Source: Epiperipatus broadwayi (Eukaryota > Onychophora > Udeonychophora > Euonychophora > Peripatidae). From it: 64,000 nt of DNA. This document shows positions 23,300 to 36,200 of the stretch, piece by piece. The notes beneath the pieces were generated by a model. The model ran no database searches and was not told the DNA's origin. It saw only the letters and a program-made list of their open reading frames with translations. The stretch spans positions 6,802,926 through 6,866,925 of the forward strand of contig JAQFVV010000031.1 in NCBI GenBank assembly GCA_028023455.1, in the 5' to 3' direction. Numbering within the stretch: the first letter of the stretch is position 1; the number at the start of each line of letters is the position of its first letter. A program made the translations under genes and the position numbers.

Positions 23300-25420
23300 A
23301 CAACACATTAAACTGAAGTAGGACCAGCCTTTTCAATCATATCCCGTGCCATATCAATATAGGGAGGAGGTAAAAAAACAAGTAAACCAGATGGTAGAAT
23401 AAGAGATAATATCTATATGTTTTTCACAATATTGTAGCCCTCTAGTGGTGGTTAAGAAAAAGAGTGGTGCAATTAGATTATGTCTGGATGCCAGACAATT
23501 GAACTGGGCAACAATTCCAGACAATAACATTCCACATCCGATACATGAGTTATTGGGAAGATTTAAGGGTAAGTGGATATTTTCAACATTTGATCTGATG
23601 GCCAGTTATTGGCAAAGATCCAGCTCCATCCAGAGAACCAGCAATATACATCCTTTCAGTATGAAGGATATTCATACCAATTTAACAAAATGCCATTTGG
23701 TTTCATAAATAGTGGGGCTGGATTGTTAAGGTGCCTCGACCAAGGGTTGGCAGATGAAATAAAGAAATGCATAACTATATGCATTTGATGACATTTTAAG
23801 AGCCTCATCCAGTATTGAGGAGCATCAAAAACATCTTGAGATGTTTCTCTGGGAATGTCAGAAGAACAGTATCAAAATCAATTTAAAAAATGTACCATGA
23901 TGAAAGATGGAAGTGACATTCTTGTGTCACATGTTAGGGGGCTCATGGAATAAAATTCCACCTGGACAAGGTATCATCCATCAAAGACTTTCCTAAGCTG
24001 AAATCTCAAAAGCAGATCTGGATATTCTTGGATTTTTGTAACTTCTACAACAGGTTTCATGAATGGCTGGCTGAATGGACAGAACCTTTAGTTATATTAT
24101 TGAGAAAAGGTATGCCATGGAAGTGGGACCAAGAACAAGGAAAGGGCCCTTGAAGACATAAAGTAAGATACACTAGACAAGTTATGCTTTCCTTCCTGGA
24201 TTTTACCAATCCATTTTGGGTAGAGATAGCTGTGGGTATGGCTTGGGGGCTACACTGTCTCAAATACAGGAGGGAAATCAAATGGGTGTGCTGTATTTTA
24301 TCAGCAGGTTACTATAGGGACATGAATTGAATTAATCCACTATAGAAAAGGAAGCACTGGTGATCGTCTGAGCATTGCCAGAAGTTTTGTCCATTTTTGT
24401 TATGATCATATGTCATTGTAGTGACTCTCAGAGCCTGGAGTTTATAAATCACAACCACCTTACCAACAGCCAACTGATAGGTTGGAACTTGCTGTTGCAA
24501 GAGTATAATTATACCATTGAATATTTTAAGGGACTGGAGAACATTGTAGTTGATATTTTGAGCCAGAATCCATCTGGTTACCACCCTGATTGTCCGGGTA
24601 TGGAGAATTTATATATTTCCATTATGGATATGGAAATGAAGAAGAGGCTAGAAGAGGATCTGGCTCATTTGGAAGATTGGCAGCATGAAGATGAACAATT
24701 AAAGGAAATAATTGAATGAGTGGAAAAGAGAAAAAACAGTGGGAGTTCAAAGAAGACAGGTAAGAAAACCAGGTACCAACTCTATAAAAAGATTTTTCAG
24801 TACTGGACACATGATGATCCAGAGCAGTGGAAACCAGTTATACCTCATAGGCTTTGGAAAGATGTGACAAACTATGTACAACAACTATATGGCAATTATA
24901 GTGTTTTAAAAATGGAGCAGTTGACTTGAAATTGGTTTTACTGGCCTACATCCACACATCAGTCATAAACATGTTGAGGAGTTGTGAAAGCTTTCAGAGA
25001 ACCAAACAGGAAAACTGGAATTATATGGCTCCCATGCTGTCAATGATACCAAATAGACCATGAGAAATGATAGTGTTAGATTTTTATAATCCTCTGCCAC
25101 ATTCAATAGAAAAAAATATCATCATGTACAAATTGTTTTCAAAATATGTGTCTGCATATCCTATCACACAGGCAAATGCAAAGAATGTCATCAAAATGCT
25201 AGAGGGCAGACAAATTACAGAGAGTGGAAAATCCAAGAGCATTTTATCTGACCATGGTACTCCCTTCATATCCAAAGAATAGCACAAGTCGATCCAACAA
25301 CATGGGATTAGATGCCAATTTTATCTCAAAATGGAACCTTAAATCCAACCCCTGTTAATGGGTGATGAAGAAGTTGGGATGCCTATTTTGCACCTATACA
25401 GGCATGAATCATAAAAGCTG
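23300..25420 (+). pseudogene. pol: Ty3/gypsy retrotransposon pol remnant (RT, RNase H, integrase)
   Basis: Order along the plus strand: RT start with PVPYQYREEVKKQVNQMVE near 23,345, SPLVVVKKKSGAIRLCLDAR (23,430-23,490) and FSTFDLMASYWQ (about 23,580). After a frameshift come FNKMPFGFINSGAG and a degenerate active-site box FDDIL near 23,785 (YVDDIL expected). RNase H end: NPSGYHPDCPG (about 24,570). The integrase zinc-binding lead-in is WKDVTNYVQQLYGNYSVL, then the catalytic core with VLDFYNPLP (first D) and ILSDHGTPFISKE (second D, about 25,250). Many stops and frameshifts break it. No gag, LTR or protease was found, so it is a dead fragment. It is probably arthropod/invertebrate-type gypsy, by memory of family motifs only. 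Confidence 0.88.
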
Positions 25421-25929
25421 GGTTAAATGGACTTCTCAAGTAGTGTATTTCATAATCTGAACATAAAAAAATCTAGTGGTTTTGCCCAGTTTGCCTCCAC
25501 TTTGGACAACCCATACCATGTAGGATAAAGACCTTTGTACCAGGAATGGAAATCCACATATTGACAAGAAGAGTGACCAGGATAGGGAATATCAGAACCT
25601 ACAGCAGGCAAGCCATCAAAGAAGGAAAAATGTGAGGCAAAGGGCACTCACATGAATCAAGGTTAAAACCCCTCACATCAGCAACCTGGGTAGGTGTGTA
25701 TTTCGAATACTAAACTATATGAAGGCCCATACACAATCTGTCATAATTAGGGAGATAATGCATTTTGGGTGGACACTGGAATTGAAATCAGAGGCTCATA
25801 TAATGCTCAGTCATTAAAACCTGCCTGGCCCTCTGCAAGCAAAGGGCAACTCAAAGAACCAGAAAATAAATAAGTAAAAAAAAAATGTAAAAAAGAGTCA
25901 TTCAAAATATGCGGGAGGTATTTGAAGGC
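25421..25929. other. Possible trailing part of the gypsy copy
   Basis: The base composition is more balanced than the genome background, as in the pol remnant, and continues to about 25,860. No integrase C-terminal or LTR motif was recognised. Confidence 0.35.
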
Positions 25930-26005
25930 TTTTGACAGAGGGGATATTGTGACCATATGGATTTGAACCTGGGTCACAACTAGTGTAATAAGTGGCAGTC
26001 ATTAC
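25930..26005 (-). mobile_element. tRNA-like SINE fragment
   Basis: The minus strand has a B box GGTTCAAATCC with flanks GACCCA and ATATGG. No credible A box was found. Likely the 3' half of a tRNA-derived SINE. Confidence 0.4.
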
Positions 26006-26018
26006 ACAAATATGTAGA

Positions 26019-26019
<1 letters not shown>

Positions 26020-26056
<37 letters not shown>
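26020..26056. repeat. (TA)n microsatellite
   Basis: A (TA)n array next to the SINE fragment. Confidence 0.95.
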
Positions 26057-26060
<4 letters not shown>

Positions 26061-26127
26061 TTAATAACTTAAACACACCGGCTTATTATATACCTGTGTC
26101 TATATATGTAATATATAGGGTATATAG

Positions 26128-26253
26128 GCACACACTTTCATGCGTATATTGGTGATTATTTATCTTTTCAACATATATGTGTTCAAGTGTATCAGTGTTA
26201 TGAGATAGTGTAAAGAGTGTTGGGTCAGGTGAAAGTCTGTGCTGCATATACCC

Positions 26254-26262
<9 letters not shown>
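26128..26262 (+). mobile_element. Family B, truncated copy B8
   Basis: Starts within the ribozyme region (TTTCATGCGTATATTGGTG: GAAA-box remnant, triplet and stem I 3' strand). It continues with GATTATTTATCTTTTCAAC and the tRNA-like GTGTTGGGTCAGGTGAAAGTC. It ends in (TA)n. Confidence 0.65.

Positions 26263-26342
<80 letters not shown>
26254..26342. repeat. (TA)n microsatellite
   Basis: A long (TA)n array directly after family B copy B8. Confidence 0.97.
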
Positions 26343-26346
<4 letters not shown>

Positions 26347-28900
26347 AACAATTTAAATAAATCAATTGCCATTTGTAACAATTATTTATCAGTTAATATC
26401 AATATGTATTTGTAATTATTAAATTAATATAAAAGATATGTATTTGTAACTATAATTTGTAACTATATCAATTCATCATAGCATAGACAAAGAAAATATC
26501 AGCATTAAAGATTCTTGGTATTTATTTATATATTGGGGCAGTCATTTAAACAGTAAAACATACTGGACATTGTCATCTAATAAAAATAATATTAAACATA
26601 GCAACTGAATAAAAGTACCCACTGTGAGATTCCTGGAGTGCCTTATGCTTATCTCCAATACTAGATTCTTCTAACAAAGAATCCTTCTATCCTTCTTTCC
26701 AAATATATAAGACCATTCATGGTCATATGCACACACTGGTGCTATTCATGACAACTTATAAAAAATATATTTTATAAAACTAATATTATGAAGTTGGAAA
26801 GGGATGGTATCACTCTTTATTCAGTTTAGCTAAGTACATGTGTTTTCCCATGAGCGCCACTAGATTGTTTTCAATCTAGATAAGTATCTATTTATAGTGT
26901 ACTTGAGTTCAAACTCATTCAATACATTTTTACTACACATGACTTGGATGACTATTGAACAAAATGACATTCTTACATTTTATCTATATTGATAAAATTA
27001 CAAGATCCCAATATTACCAAAGTTTATACTATAGATCAAAGATTCTTATAGACATTGCTAGCTCATTAACGTATATTGATGAACAGACATGTATAATCCT
27101 ATTAATGGCTTCTAAACAAGCATGTGAAGACCATTATTGATATTGATGGCCATTTAACTAGATTATTTATCACAATAAAGGTAATAATGATGATGATGAT
27201 GATAATATCATAATAATGATTATAATGGTGATGATGATACCAGCCATGGCTTATCAATAGATTCACAACAATAAATTCATCTTTATAAACTTATAGGCAT
27301 CTACTAAAATTATCATATTTCATACTGGGATTTAATAATACTAATGGTGATGATTGATCATCATGAATCTCTTTGCATAATATTCAATTTTATATAAACC
27401 CCTATTTACTAAAATATATTCATTACGCTAAACATTAAATTTAATGATTATAATTTATTAATGATGATTGATGGCGATTATAACTTTTATATAGTATTAT
27501 TTGAAACGTTTTTTAACTAATAACATGATATCCATCTTTGATGAGGATGATCTAAATTCATGGACACAACACAATTTTAGCTTTCTATGTTGAACTATAA
27601 TTATCAAAATTTGGCTATTCTAAAGCATAATCCTTAAATACTTAAATATCAATATTCTAGTTTACCTATTATTTTGCGACGCTTGATATTTGCAAGTTAT
27701 TGCTCAATATATACGAATAGTAATACTTAATAACTGCGAGCAATGATGCTGAATTAAAATGATAGAATTAAGACAAAAAAAAAAAAACACAATATTCTTA
27801 ATAATAACTCGGAAAACAATTAAGATATATAATTATATTTTATTAACACTACTACTCTTTCTTTCCTTCTTTACAGTTAAATCGACAATTAAATAAATGG
27901 CTTATTAATATAAAAATTCATATAAGTATAAGCAAATAAACTTAATATATAGGTTTGTCACTTCTTGATATCTCAAAATAAGCTGACTTAAATCAATATT
28001 AAAAAAAAATACATATTCTATAAATGCTTATTTAAGACTTTTCTTACCTATCATATCATAAAATAAATTTTAGGTGTAACTTTTATATGTTATTTCATTT
28101 CCATTCAAATGTAATGCCCTACTTTTTAATTTACTATTTTAAACTAATCATATATAACCTATTCTTTGATGTGTTTGGATAAACAGTTACACATTCACGC
28201 ATTCGTAATGTTAACATATATGTTTAAAATGTATACCCAAAAATTACATATATAAAAATATCTTTTTCTTTTGCAACCTTATAGCGAAAGAAAATAAAAT
28301 ACATATATTAACTTTTAATATGCAACAAGATAAAATAAAAAAAAAAAAACATTATAAATGCATACATCTATAGGTTGCTCATTATCATTAACAACTGATG
28401 AACAATTAAATAAAAAAAAAAAACATTTCAACATTACAATATATAAAAAAAAAAATAATGAAAAATTTAAGTTTAAAGATTTAAACTATGTTTGTGCTAT
28501 GTTGTGAGATATTGCAAATAACTATAGATAAACAAGTCTTTAATGTTTCTGTATCAAAAAAGAAAATTGCCTTGACCAGTAAATTAAGGTTTACTTTTAA
28601 TAAGTAAAAGAATAAAATCGGTTAAGGAAAGTTCATATTTACCTGTCTACTTTTTACTTCTTATTAATGTCCTGAATTTGAATTTTAGACTGCTTTTCTT
28701 TGCTCACCAACAAAAAAAAAAAAAAAAGAAAGTTATTGCAGATACTTTTAAGATAATGCTGAATCAATTGACTTTGCTTGTTTCTTTTTTAAGTCCATTA
28801 TTATTCACTGTTGATTGGCTTCCTTCTACCATTTAAAAAAAAAAGTTATTATAAGTACTTTGAATAAGTAGGTACCGGTGGATTTGCTTGTTTCTCTTCT
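26343..28900. other. A+T-rich stretch, nothing recognised
   Basis: Contains a GAT-rich patch near 27,185-27,240 and several A homopolymers. No gene or repeat family was recognised. Confidence 0.55.
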
Positions 28901-29107
28901 CTAAAAAATAATTGCTGTCGACACTTTAGATGATTGAGGTAAATCAACAAAAATTTGATTTATGGCTTCAAACTTGGTTCTACATAGCTGTTTTAAATTT
29001 TCTTTTCCTCCTATTTCCCCTTCTCCATTGGTTCGAAGGCAGTGAGCTTTTAATAAGACATGAACTAGTAACAAAGCATTCCATATAGCTTGCGTGGTTG
29101 GCTTCAA
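28901..29107 (-). other. Unrecognised 68-codon open frame
   Basis: The minus-strand frame starts MKPTTQAIWNALLLVHVLL and includes NLKQLCRTKFEAINQIF and LPQSSKV. Its G+C is higher than its surroundings and its residue use is balanced. There is a start codon in context but no neighbouring exon that I can see. It could be a transposon fragment or a lone exon; I do not recognise it. Confidence 0.2.
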
Positions 29108-30850
29108 AATTTATCATTTTGTTGGTTATTACTGGATACATGACTTCATAGATAGATCAGCGATTTTGACTCATTCAGTATTAATCAGGAAGCAGAAAAA
29201 ATGGTTTAGCAATGCAAAGGCATATTCTTATGCATAACCAAATATGTTAATATCATTTTTATAATTATTACTAACTTATAATAAATTCAATCTTGTTCCA
29301 TTTCTCTCCTATTCTTTAATATTGCTTGAAAATTGCTTTATATAAACGCACATTTCATTTGCTCTTTTTTTTTTTTCAACTTTCAAAGAGTGAGAAAAAA
29401 AGAATTAAAGCGTTCACTCTCTTTTTTAAAAAAATCTGAGCTTACATTTCTGCTTAAGAATTATAACAAGGAAGGACCCACTGAGTTGAGTCTCAAAATA
29501 ATAATAATAATTTAACTGATCATCTCTCTAAAGAAATTTATTACTGACCCTTAAAAAAATTTATGATTAACTCTCTTTAAAAAATTTCAGACTGACTGCC
29601 TAAAAAAAATTGTTTTAATCGTTTATATCGCGAAAAACATCTGGAAATCTTTATCTTAAAAAAAAATCAAAGCTTCACAAGTTTGACTTAAAATTGATCG
29701 CTATCATCTACATCAAAGCACCTCTTTTGTAAAATAATTTTAAGATACAGATAACAACAAAGCTGGCCATCTATAGCAATCAGAAATAAGTGTAAAAGCA
29801 TCTTTGTGTTTGTACAGATCTATTCATTGTTTCACACGTGTACAATTTTTATCTCCTAATCTAACTATTTTATTTCACACTTTTCTGATTTACTCTATTT
29901 TAACAAAATGAAAGTTAAATAAATTTAACACATATTATTTAATAAAATATTATATAATAAATCATAAAAAGAACTGCTTATTCATAATAATAGATTTATA
30001 CATATAAATCTCCGTATGTATAAAAGAATAAAAAAAAATTTTTTTTTTAAATAATTGAATACTATATGTATATGTACAATATATATAATACATGGTGGTT
30101 GCTATATAAATATACTGAATGAGGGGGAGGTGCTCTGTCATTTTGAAATGGTATGTATGTGCATAGTACAAACATGTGTATAAATGGGCTTGATGGTTGA
30201 AGAGATAGAAATGAGGTTTTATTTCACATTGTAAAAACCTAGAAATTACCAGCAGAAATGAATTTTTGCTTTCTTTTGTTATTACAAAAAAAGCAGAAGG
30301 TGATAAAAGCTTTCACACTTCAACTAAAATCTGGTTAGGTGGCAATTGGAGAAACAGGAAGTGCAGATCGAGCAAACTTTCTGGAACAAATGGAGGGGAC
30401 TGTAAAAGAAAGAGTTCCAGAATGCCCCTTGTCTTGTCCCTGCAGTTTTAAAAATCAAAATCACAAGTTTACCTAATGGCAGCCAAAAAAGAAATGTTGA
30501 GGTAAGAGCCTAATGTATTGGGCATGAAACCTAATTCCCACTAACTTCAGTGGCTACACTTAACAATAACAAGATGCTTCTCGATTAAAACAACTTCCAA
30601 CATTAGAATCACAAAGCAGATCCTCATCAAAGGAAGACTGTATAATAAATCAAAGAACAGAAACCTCGTGATATATTATATGTTTAGATACCTGTGATGA
30701 TCAGAACTATTAAAAGTAAAAAAAATTTCTTCCACAAATTACCCAGGGAAGTGCAGGGAATAAAAGAACTTTATGTGCCGATTTACTAAGAAAGAAATTA
30801 TTAACCGTTTCTTTAGGCTTGTGTATGAGAATTCAACTAACAAACAAAAA
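29108..30850. other. A+T-rich stretch with a weak coding-like patch
   Basis: The patch 30,290-30,450 has more balanced composition and short open frames in two registers (for example SGTNGGDCKRKSSRM). No family was recognised and no frame continues. The rest is plain A+T sequence. Confidence 0.4.
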
Positions 30851-31564
30851 AAAACTTTTTTGTTAAGATTTTACTTGCGGACATTAATTATTGCAATTAG
30901 ATATTGAGGTTGCATCGAAAACTCAGTAATGTGACGTATAATACTAATAAAGAAACAAAGAGAAAAGTAGTGGAGGGAGCTCTCTTTTTAGCAATCTTCA
31001 CTATTTCACTTATTTATAATAAGAAATATTTGAAAGAAGATTGTGTGCATGTGTGACAAATCAAAATGGCAGACTTTAATTATATTTAGGTTAACAGGTT
31101 AAGGCTTAAATTATATTCTTTTTTATGTAATTAAAAAGAATAATAATTGTCATTTAATCTGATTTGATGATGAAAAGGTATGTAAAAATCTTGTTGTGAT
31201 ATTTTTCTTTATGTATATTTTATGTATTTTTTGAAACTCTTACACTCATTCATGTCTACTATAGGCCATGACACCACCATACCTGAGTCTGAGTCAGCCG
31301 ATGGTTAAAACCTCTCTACATTTCTTAAGACAGTGGCTATTATTGTTAATATATTCACTTCACATAATTCTTATTTTGTTATAAGATTGGTGCTTGGATA
31401 TCCATAAATATGCATTGGGAATCTATTACAGTTACTGAGAAAAAATTTATAAGACATTCTTATCAATTAGTGATTAAGTCAAAAATAGTTTTGGTCATAT
31501 ATATATGTAAGAATGTATGTTTAGAGTTGAAAGTGTGTGCTGAAGCTATTATTAGTAGTGTTGG
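30851..31564 (+). repeat. 0.7-kb repeat H, copy 2
   Basis: Inverted relative to copy 1 (22,531-23,268). A (CA)n(TA)n(TG)n array follows at 31,582-31,637. Confidence 0.8.
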
Positions 31565-31581
31565 GATTTTTTATTACTATA

Positions 31582-31583
31582 CT

Positions 31584-31636
<53 letters not shown>

Positions 31637-31637
31637 A
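31582..31637. repeat. Palindromic (CA)n(TA)n(TG)n microsatellite
   Basis: A compound array that is its own reverse complement. Confidence 0.95.
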
Positions 31638-31770
31638 AGTAACAAACTCATTTTTATATGTTGCTGAACATGAAATAAGTGAAACTTCTTATGAGTTATA
31701 TATGTAAATAAACTTTTTAAAAGATAGCAGATTCTTTGAAAGGTAGATGACATCATATGTTATTTAGCAT

Positions 31771-31870
31771 TTGTTGTATATATGCTTAGTTTATTTATGT
31801 AATTTGAATAAAGGTGTGAATTGTTGTATATATGCTTAGTTTATTTATGTAATTTGAATAAAGGTGTGAA
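31771..31870. repeat. Exact 50-bp tandem duplication
   Basis: 31,771-31,820 and 31,821-31,870 are identical, starting TTGTTGTATATATGC. A recent event. Confidence 0.93.
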
Positions 31871-32104
31871 TTTGATCTACTGATTGTATATATTTATATA
31901 ATAAAAAATAAGAATCGTTATTTTATTTTAAATTATATAAATAAACTAAGCTGACATAACAACAAATGTTGAAAGGGCAGATAATATCAATTTATCTTTT
32001 TAAAAAAAATATTTACATGTATAACTCACTGGAAGTTTTAGTTATATATATATAAACTATTATTGTATGTGTTATTTTAAATTATAATAAAGACATAATA
32101 TATT

Positions 32105-32300
32105 CGGGATTCGAACTCAGACTTTCACACGACTCACTACTCTTAGTGTTCTCTCATATTGATGACTCAGCTGATCACACACATGTTGAAAAGATAAATA
32201 ATCACCAATATCCGTATTTCATGCTAAACCAGCAATCATCAGTTGGTTCCAGATTACTATTCTCATATATATATATAATCAATGCTCAGCTTTATATTAA
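32105..32300 (-). mobile_element. Family B, copy B2 (left arm of best inverted pair)
   Basis: Minus-strand order: head GCTGAGCATTGATTATATA, GAGAATAGTAATCTGGAACC, hammerhead (32,204-32,247), GATTATTTATCTTTTCAAC, tRNA-like part, and a B box GAGTTCGAATCCC at about 32,107-32,119. Most complete copy with an intact ribozyme core. It faces copy B3 across about 40 bp. Confidence 0.8.
32204..32247 (-). ncRNA. Hammerhead ribozyme, best-preserved copy (B2)
   Basis: Minus strand: ACCAA / CTGATGA / T / TGCT-GGTTT-AGCA / T / GAAA / T-ACGG-A loop and short stem III / ATA cleavage triplet / TTGGT. Stem I is a perfect 5 bp, stem II 4 bp, stem III 2 bp. C3, U4, G5, A6, G8, A9, G12, A13 and A14 of the hammerhead core are all present. 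The core-proximal stem II pair is U-U, not G-C, which may weaken it. The permuted order (open at stem I) is type I. Confidence 0.68.
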
Positions 32301-32321
32301 GATAGCCAATCTTCATACTTT

Positions 32322-32550
32322 AAAGCTGAGCACTGATGATATATGTGTGTGAGGATAGTAATTTGGACCAACTGATGATTGCTGTTTTAGCACAAAATAC
32401 ATATATTGGTGATTATTTATCTTTTCAACATGTGTGTGATCAGGTGGGTCAGCAATATGAGATGGCACTGAGAGTAGTGGGTCGTGTAAAAGTCTGAGTT
32501 CGAATCCCAAATATATTACATATATAAATGCAGGTTTAAGCCTGTGAAAT
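32322..32550 (+). mobile_element. Family B, copy B3 (right arm of best inverted pair)
   Basis: Full-length layout on the plus strand: head AAAGCTGAGCACTGATGATA, GTGTGAGGATAGTAATTTGG, ribozyme core (32,367-32,410), TCTTTTCAACATGTGTG, GGGTCAGCAATATGAGATGG, B box GAGTTCGAATCCC (about 32,495-32,507), and terminal hairpin tail GCAGGTTTAAGCCTGT. It gives the family length, about 230 bp. Confidence 0.8.
32367..32410 (+). ncRNA. Hammerhead ribozyme with G12 lost (B3)
   Basis: Same fold as B2, with perfect stem I (ACCAA/TTGGT) and CTGATGA intact, but the GAAA box reads AAAA. The residue before it is C here and T in B1/B2, which fits an ancestral CG dinucleotide decaying both ways. It should be inactive. 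Confidence 0.65.
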
Positions 32551-33218
32551 GTATTAATAAAGACATAAATAAACAGAAATAACATTTAATATTTTTCTAT
32601 AAAAGTACTTATATTTTCTAAGAAAACAAAAAACCTCTTAATTTTGTATTTCATTGTTAGAAGTGACTATTTATTATAGAATCTCAAAATCTGCTTATAA
32701 AAATTGCCTCTTTAATCATTCTCTTTGGAGGATTTGTTTTCTGATATAGAATTATAATATTTTTTAACCAAAATTAGAATCAAAGATATGATTTTTCACA
32801 AACAACACTAAAACGATATTTGAATATTTAAATTTGTAGTTTTCTTAGTTATATACAAAGTAGCTGGTGCTTCTTTAATATTTTTTCTATTTATGATCTT
32901 GTTTCATCTGTGCATGAGTTAGCCTATATAGAAATATATATAATTTGTTTTACAATAATATATGATAGAATGAAAATTTCATGTGTACATAAAGAAAATA
33001 CATATGCAAAAAAAAAAAAAAAAGAATAAATAAATTGGTTTAATAATTCCATTAGATAATGTTTAATAAATTAAAGATATATTCACTCTTATTTAGCTTT
33101 AAATTATGTATTTAGGCTAGAATAATAATAAATGATTAGTAATAGCCATTAATGCATATAGCTAAAGTGGGTGGAAAAAGGTGAGAGCATAAACATTTGA
33201 CATTTGTAGATCAAATAG

Positions 33219-33298
<80 letters not shown>

Positions 33299-36200
33299 TC
33301 AAAGTGCCAATTAGGTTGTGCTTTCAGTTAATTCTAAAAGATAAAAAAAAACCACTATTTTCTTCTTATTGTTATGACTATTCAATGTTTTGTAAAGCAC
33401 TGATGTGCAAATACTGGTTTATTATGATGTTACCATTAGACCACTTCTAATTAAATCTTTTTCTTTCAAAGATTTCAATATCTCAATTGTCTATTGCAAT
33501 CTTCTTTAGCCACATGCTACCAATAAGTTCAATCATCATCACATTTCGTTAAAGCATTTTTGAGATAAACTTAATAATAGCAATGCTTTCTGCCTCTGTC
33601 ATAAAAATCAACAATAATTTCATCATAAAGTGTTTTTAGTAAATACTGGTTATTAGTTTTAATGTCAATCCAATGGATATACATTTTTATAAAAGTAGAT
33701 TTAATAACATCACTTCTCCCTAAAAGGTCTAACGACTTTTCTAACATAATTTGTGTAATATTCTTTGTTAAAAATTTTCCACTGGTTTATATTATATCAA
33801 TAAAAAATATACATCTCATTTTTATATTATAAATTAGGGCTAATAACAGTTCTATATATAAGTAAATTAATTACGGTATTTATATTATTAGAATGAACTA
33901 TGTTTTATTTGATAAATGTAATGGTAGCACTCTGGAAGCTATATTACATCTTGACACCAAATTCTGCATTTCTATATAAAAAGCTGTTAAGTTGTTTAAG
34001 TTGATCTACATTCCTAAATTGACGACCATTTGCATAAATTTAAAGACATAAAAACAAATGTAATCATACAATATTTTGTTTACTGGGAAATCTATAATAT
34101 TTTGTTAAGATTGCAACCAAATAGTATTTATACTTACTTAAAAAAAATGATTCAGAAAATGTTAAGGTCCTCTACTATTTATTGTAAAATTAAAATATTG
34201 TTGTAGTTTACAGTCACAATGAGATAACAGATGTTCTGTGCTCTAATTCATAATATTATAACTTGAAGCTCATATTATATTAAATGATACGATTATTTAA
34301 GAATACGATTTTATATTATATGTAGGTATATTTAAAAAGATTAGAAAATAATCACATTTTGATCTGAGAGATTGAATTCCTCTTATCAATAAAATGTACA
34401 TTCTAATGTATTTACAAAATGTTTAAATCTTTTTTTTTTATTTTCTAGGGCGACTGTAATCCTTCCAAAGTTTAAGAAGGATTACAATGAAGAGAAGTGG
34501 AAACAATTTTCATGAAGCGTATTAATATTATTAAATAGATGGGAAGTAATGAAATAAGCTATATACTTTGTTTTTTGTTTAAATTCGTAAATAATAAACA
34601 AAAAATCTCAATAGTTTTAATTTTTAACTAAACCAATTATTCAAATATGAATTTAGAGGTCTCAGAAAATATTTAAAATTAATCAGTTAAGACTTAGTCT
34701 TTGAAAAAATCTTTGTTGTAAAGCATACTCTATATATATATATAAATTTATGACATTCAATGTCGTAAATAATGAATAATACCAGATTGTTAATAACACT
34801 TAAAATATATATTTATTAATAATATTCATTGTGATCTCTCACATTTGTTGCAATTTGTTAGTTTGTGTTTATTTTAGTAGTTTTTGGATGTATTACTATT
34901 ATTTCTGTGTTTACCCCGTTATATATATTATTATTATTATTATTATAAATATTGCAATTGTACGTATATATATATATATATATATTATATATTATTACAA
35001 ACATTGCAATTGTACGTTGAATGTAGTTTTAACCTATTACAAACAGATCATTTTCAGGAATACTAAATATACATCTATGTTTAAAAAAATTATTTTTCCC
35101 TGAATAAAAAAATATTATATTCAAGCACACTCATGTATAGTTAACAGTATTATTGTACCAATATTTTAGCTGAATTGCACCTGCAAATAAATAAACAAAG
35201 GATATTATTTTTGAAAAATCATTGTGCAGATGTTGCCATCAAAAACGTGTAGAATAAGATTAAAAGTTCACCCAATAAAAAAACAAGCGCATGATTTTTT
35301 AAAAATATGAAAGAGTGGAGGATGACAGAAATTATAAAAAAAATGTCATAAAATCAATAAATGATTTTAATTAATGGGCTTTATTTTTTTTTCCAAATGG
35401 AAAGTAATTTATATTCATCGCATTTGTTAATAGACCCTGTTTACTTTAGGATCTCTATAGCTTCTCTTATTATCTTTCGGTGGTGAGAATTATTTTTGAC
35501 ATAATCTTCAAGTTTTAAAAATCTAAATTCTGACTAGTGTTCGTAACGATGAGTGCTACTTTTAATCTATATGTAGTGAAAGGAAGCACAAACTATTCTT
35601 TCTCAGGAAATGAACAAATAGCACTTTCTATATTTACCAATAACCAAGAACCCACTCTTTAACATTTTGATATTTATAAGTTCTTCATTGACATGACTGA
35701 TGAAAATTTACAAAAAATTTAATATATCAACCAGATGAAAATATTGCATTTATAATTATTAGATTAAAAATCAATTTTCCAAGAAAGAAGACTAAACCGG
35801 TCTTTGAATATTTTTTTAAATAATGAAATGGAATATTATAATTATAAACATAACATTAACACAGCCTAATATATATATATGTTGACATTTATTAATTTCT
35901 ATTTGATTTTTAAAACAAGATTATTTATAAAAAGATTAAGGTTTTGTTTCCATTCTTTAATAATTGATTATTAGTTTAATAATCATTAAGATCATGTTTT
36001 CATTTGGCTAGTTTATGAAGTTCACCCCGAATTTTCATCACTATTGGAGAAGCTATGCTTACAAACATCAGAAGTTAAAGAATAAGTCGATAAATTCTAT
36101 TCTTAATCATTTCTCAATGTATAGAATATTATTTATTCGTAACTTACGAGAAACTAGTTTATTTTTCTAATTACAGACACTTACACATATAGATAAACAT

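Noticed and set aside
30290-30450. Transposase relic (pogo/Tigger-like GETGSADR string)
   Set aside because: Only a few residues match by eye, with no flanking domain. Too weak to call.
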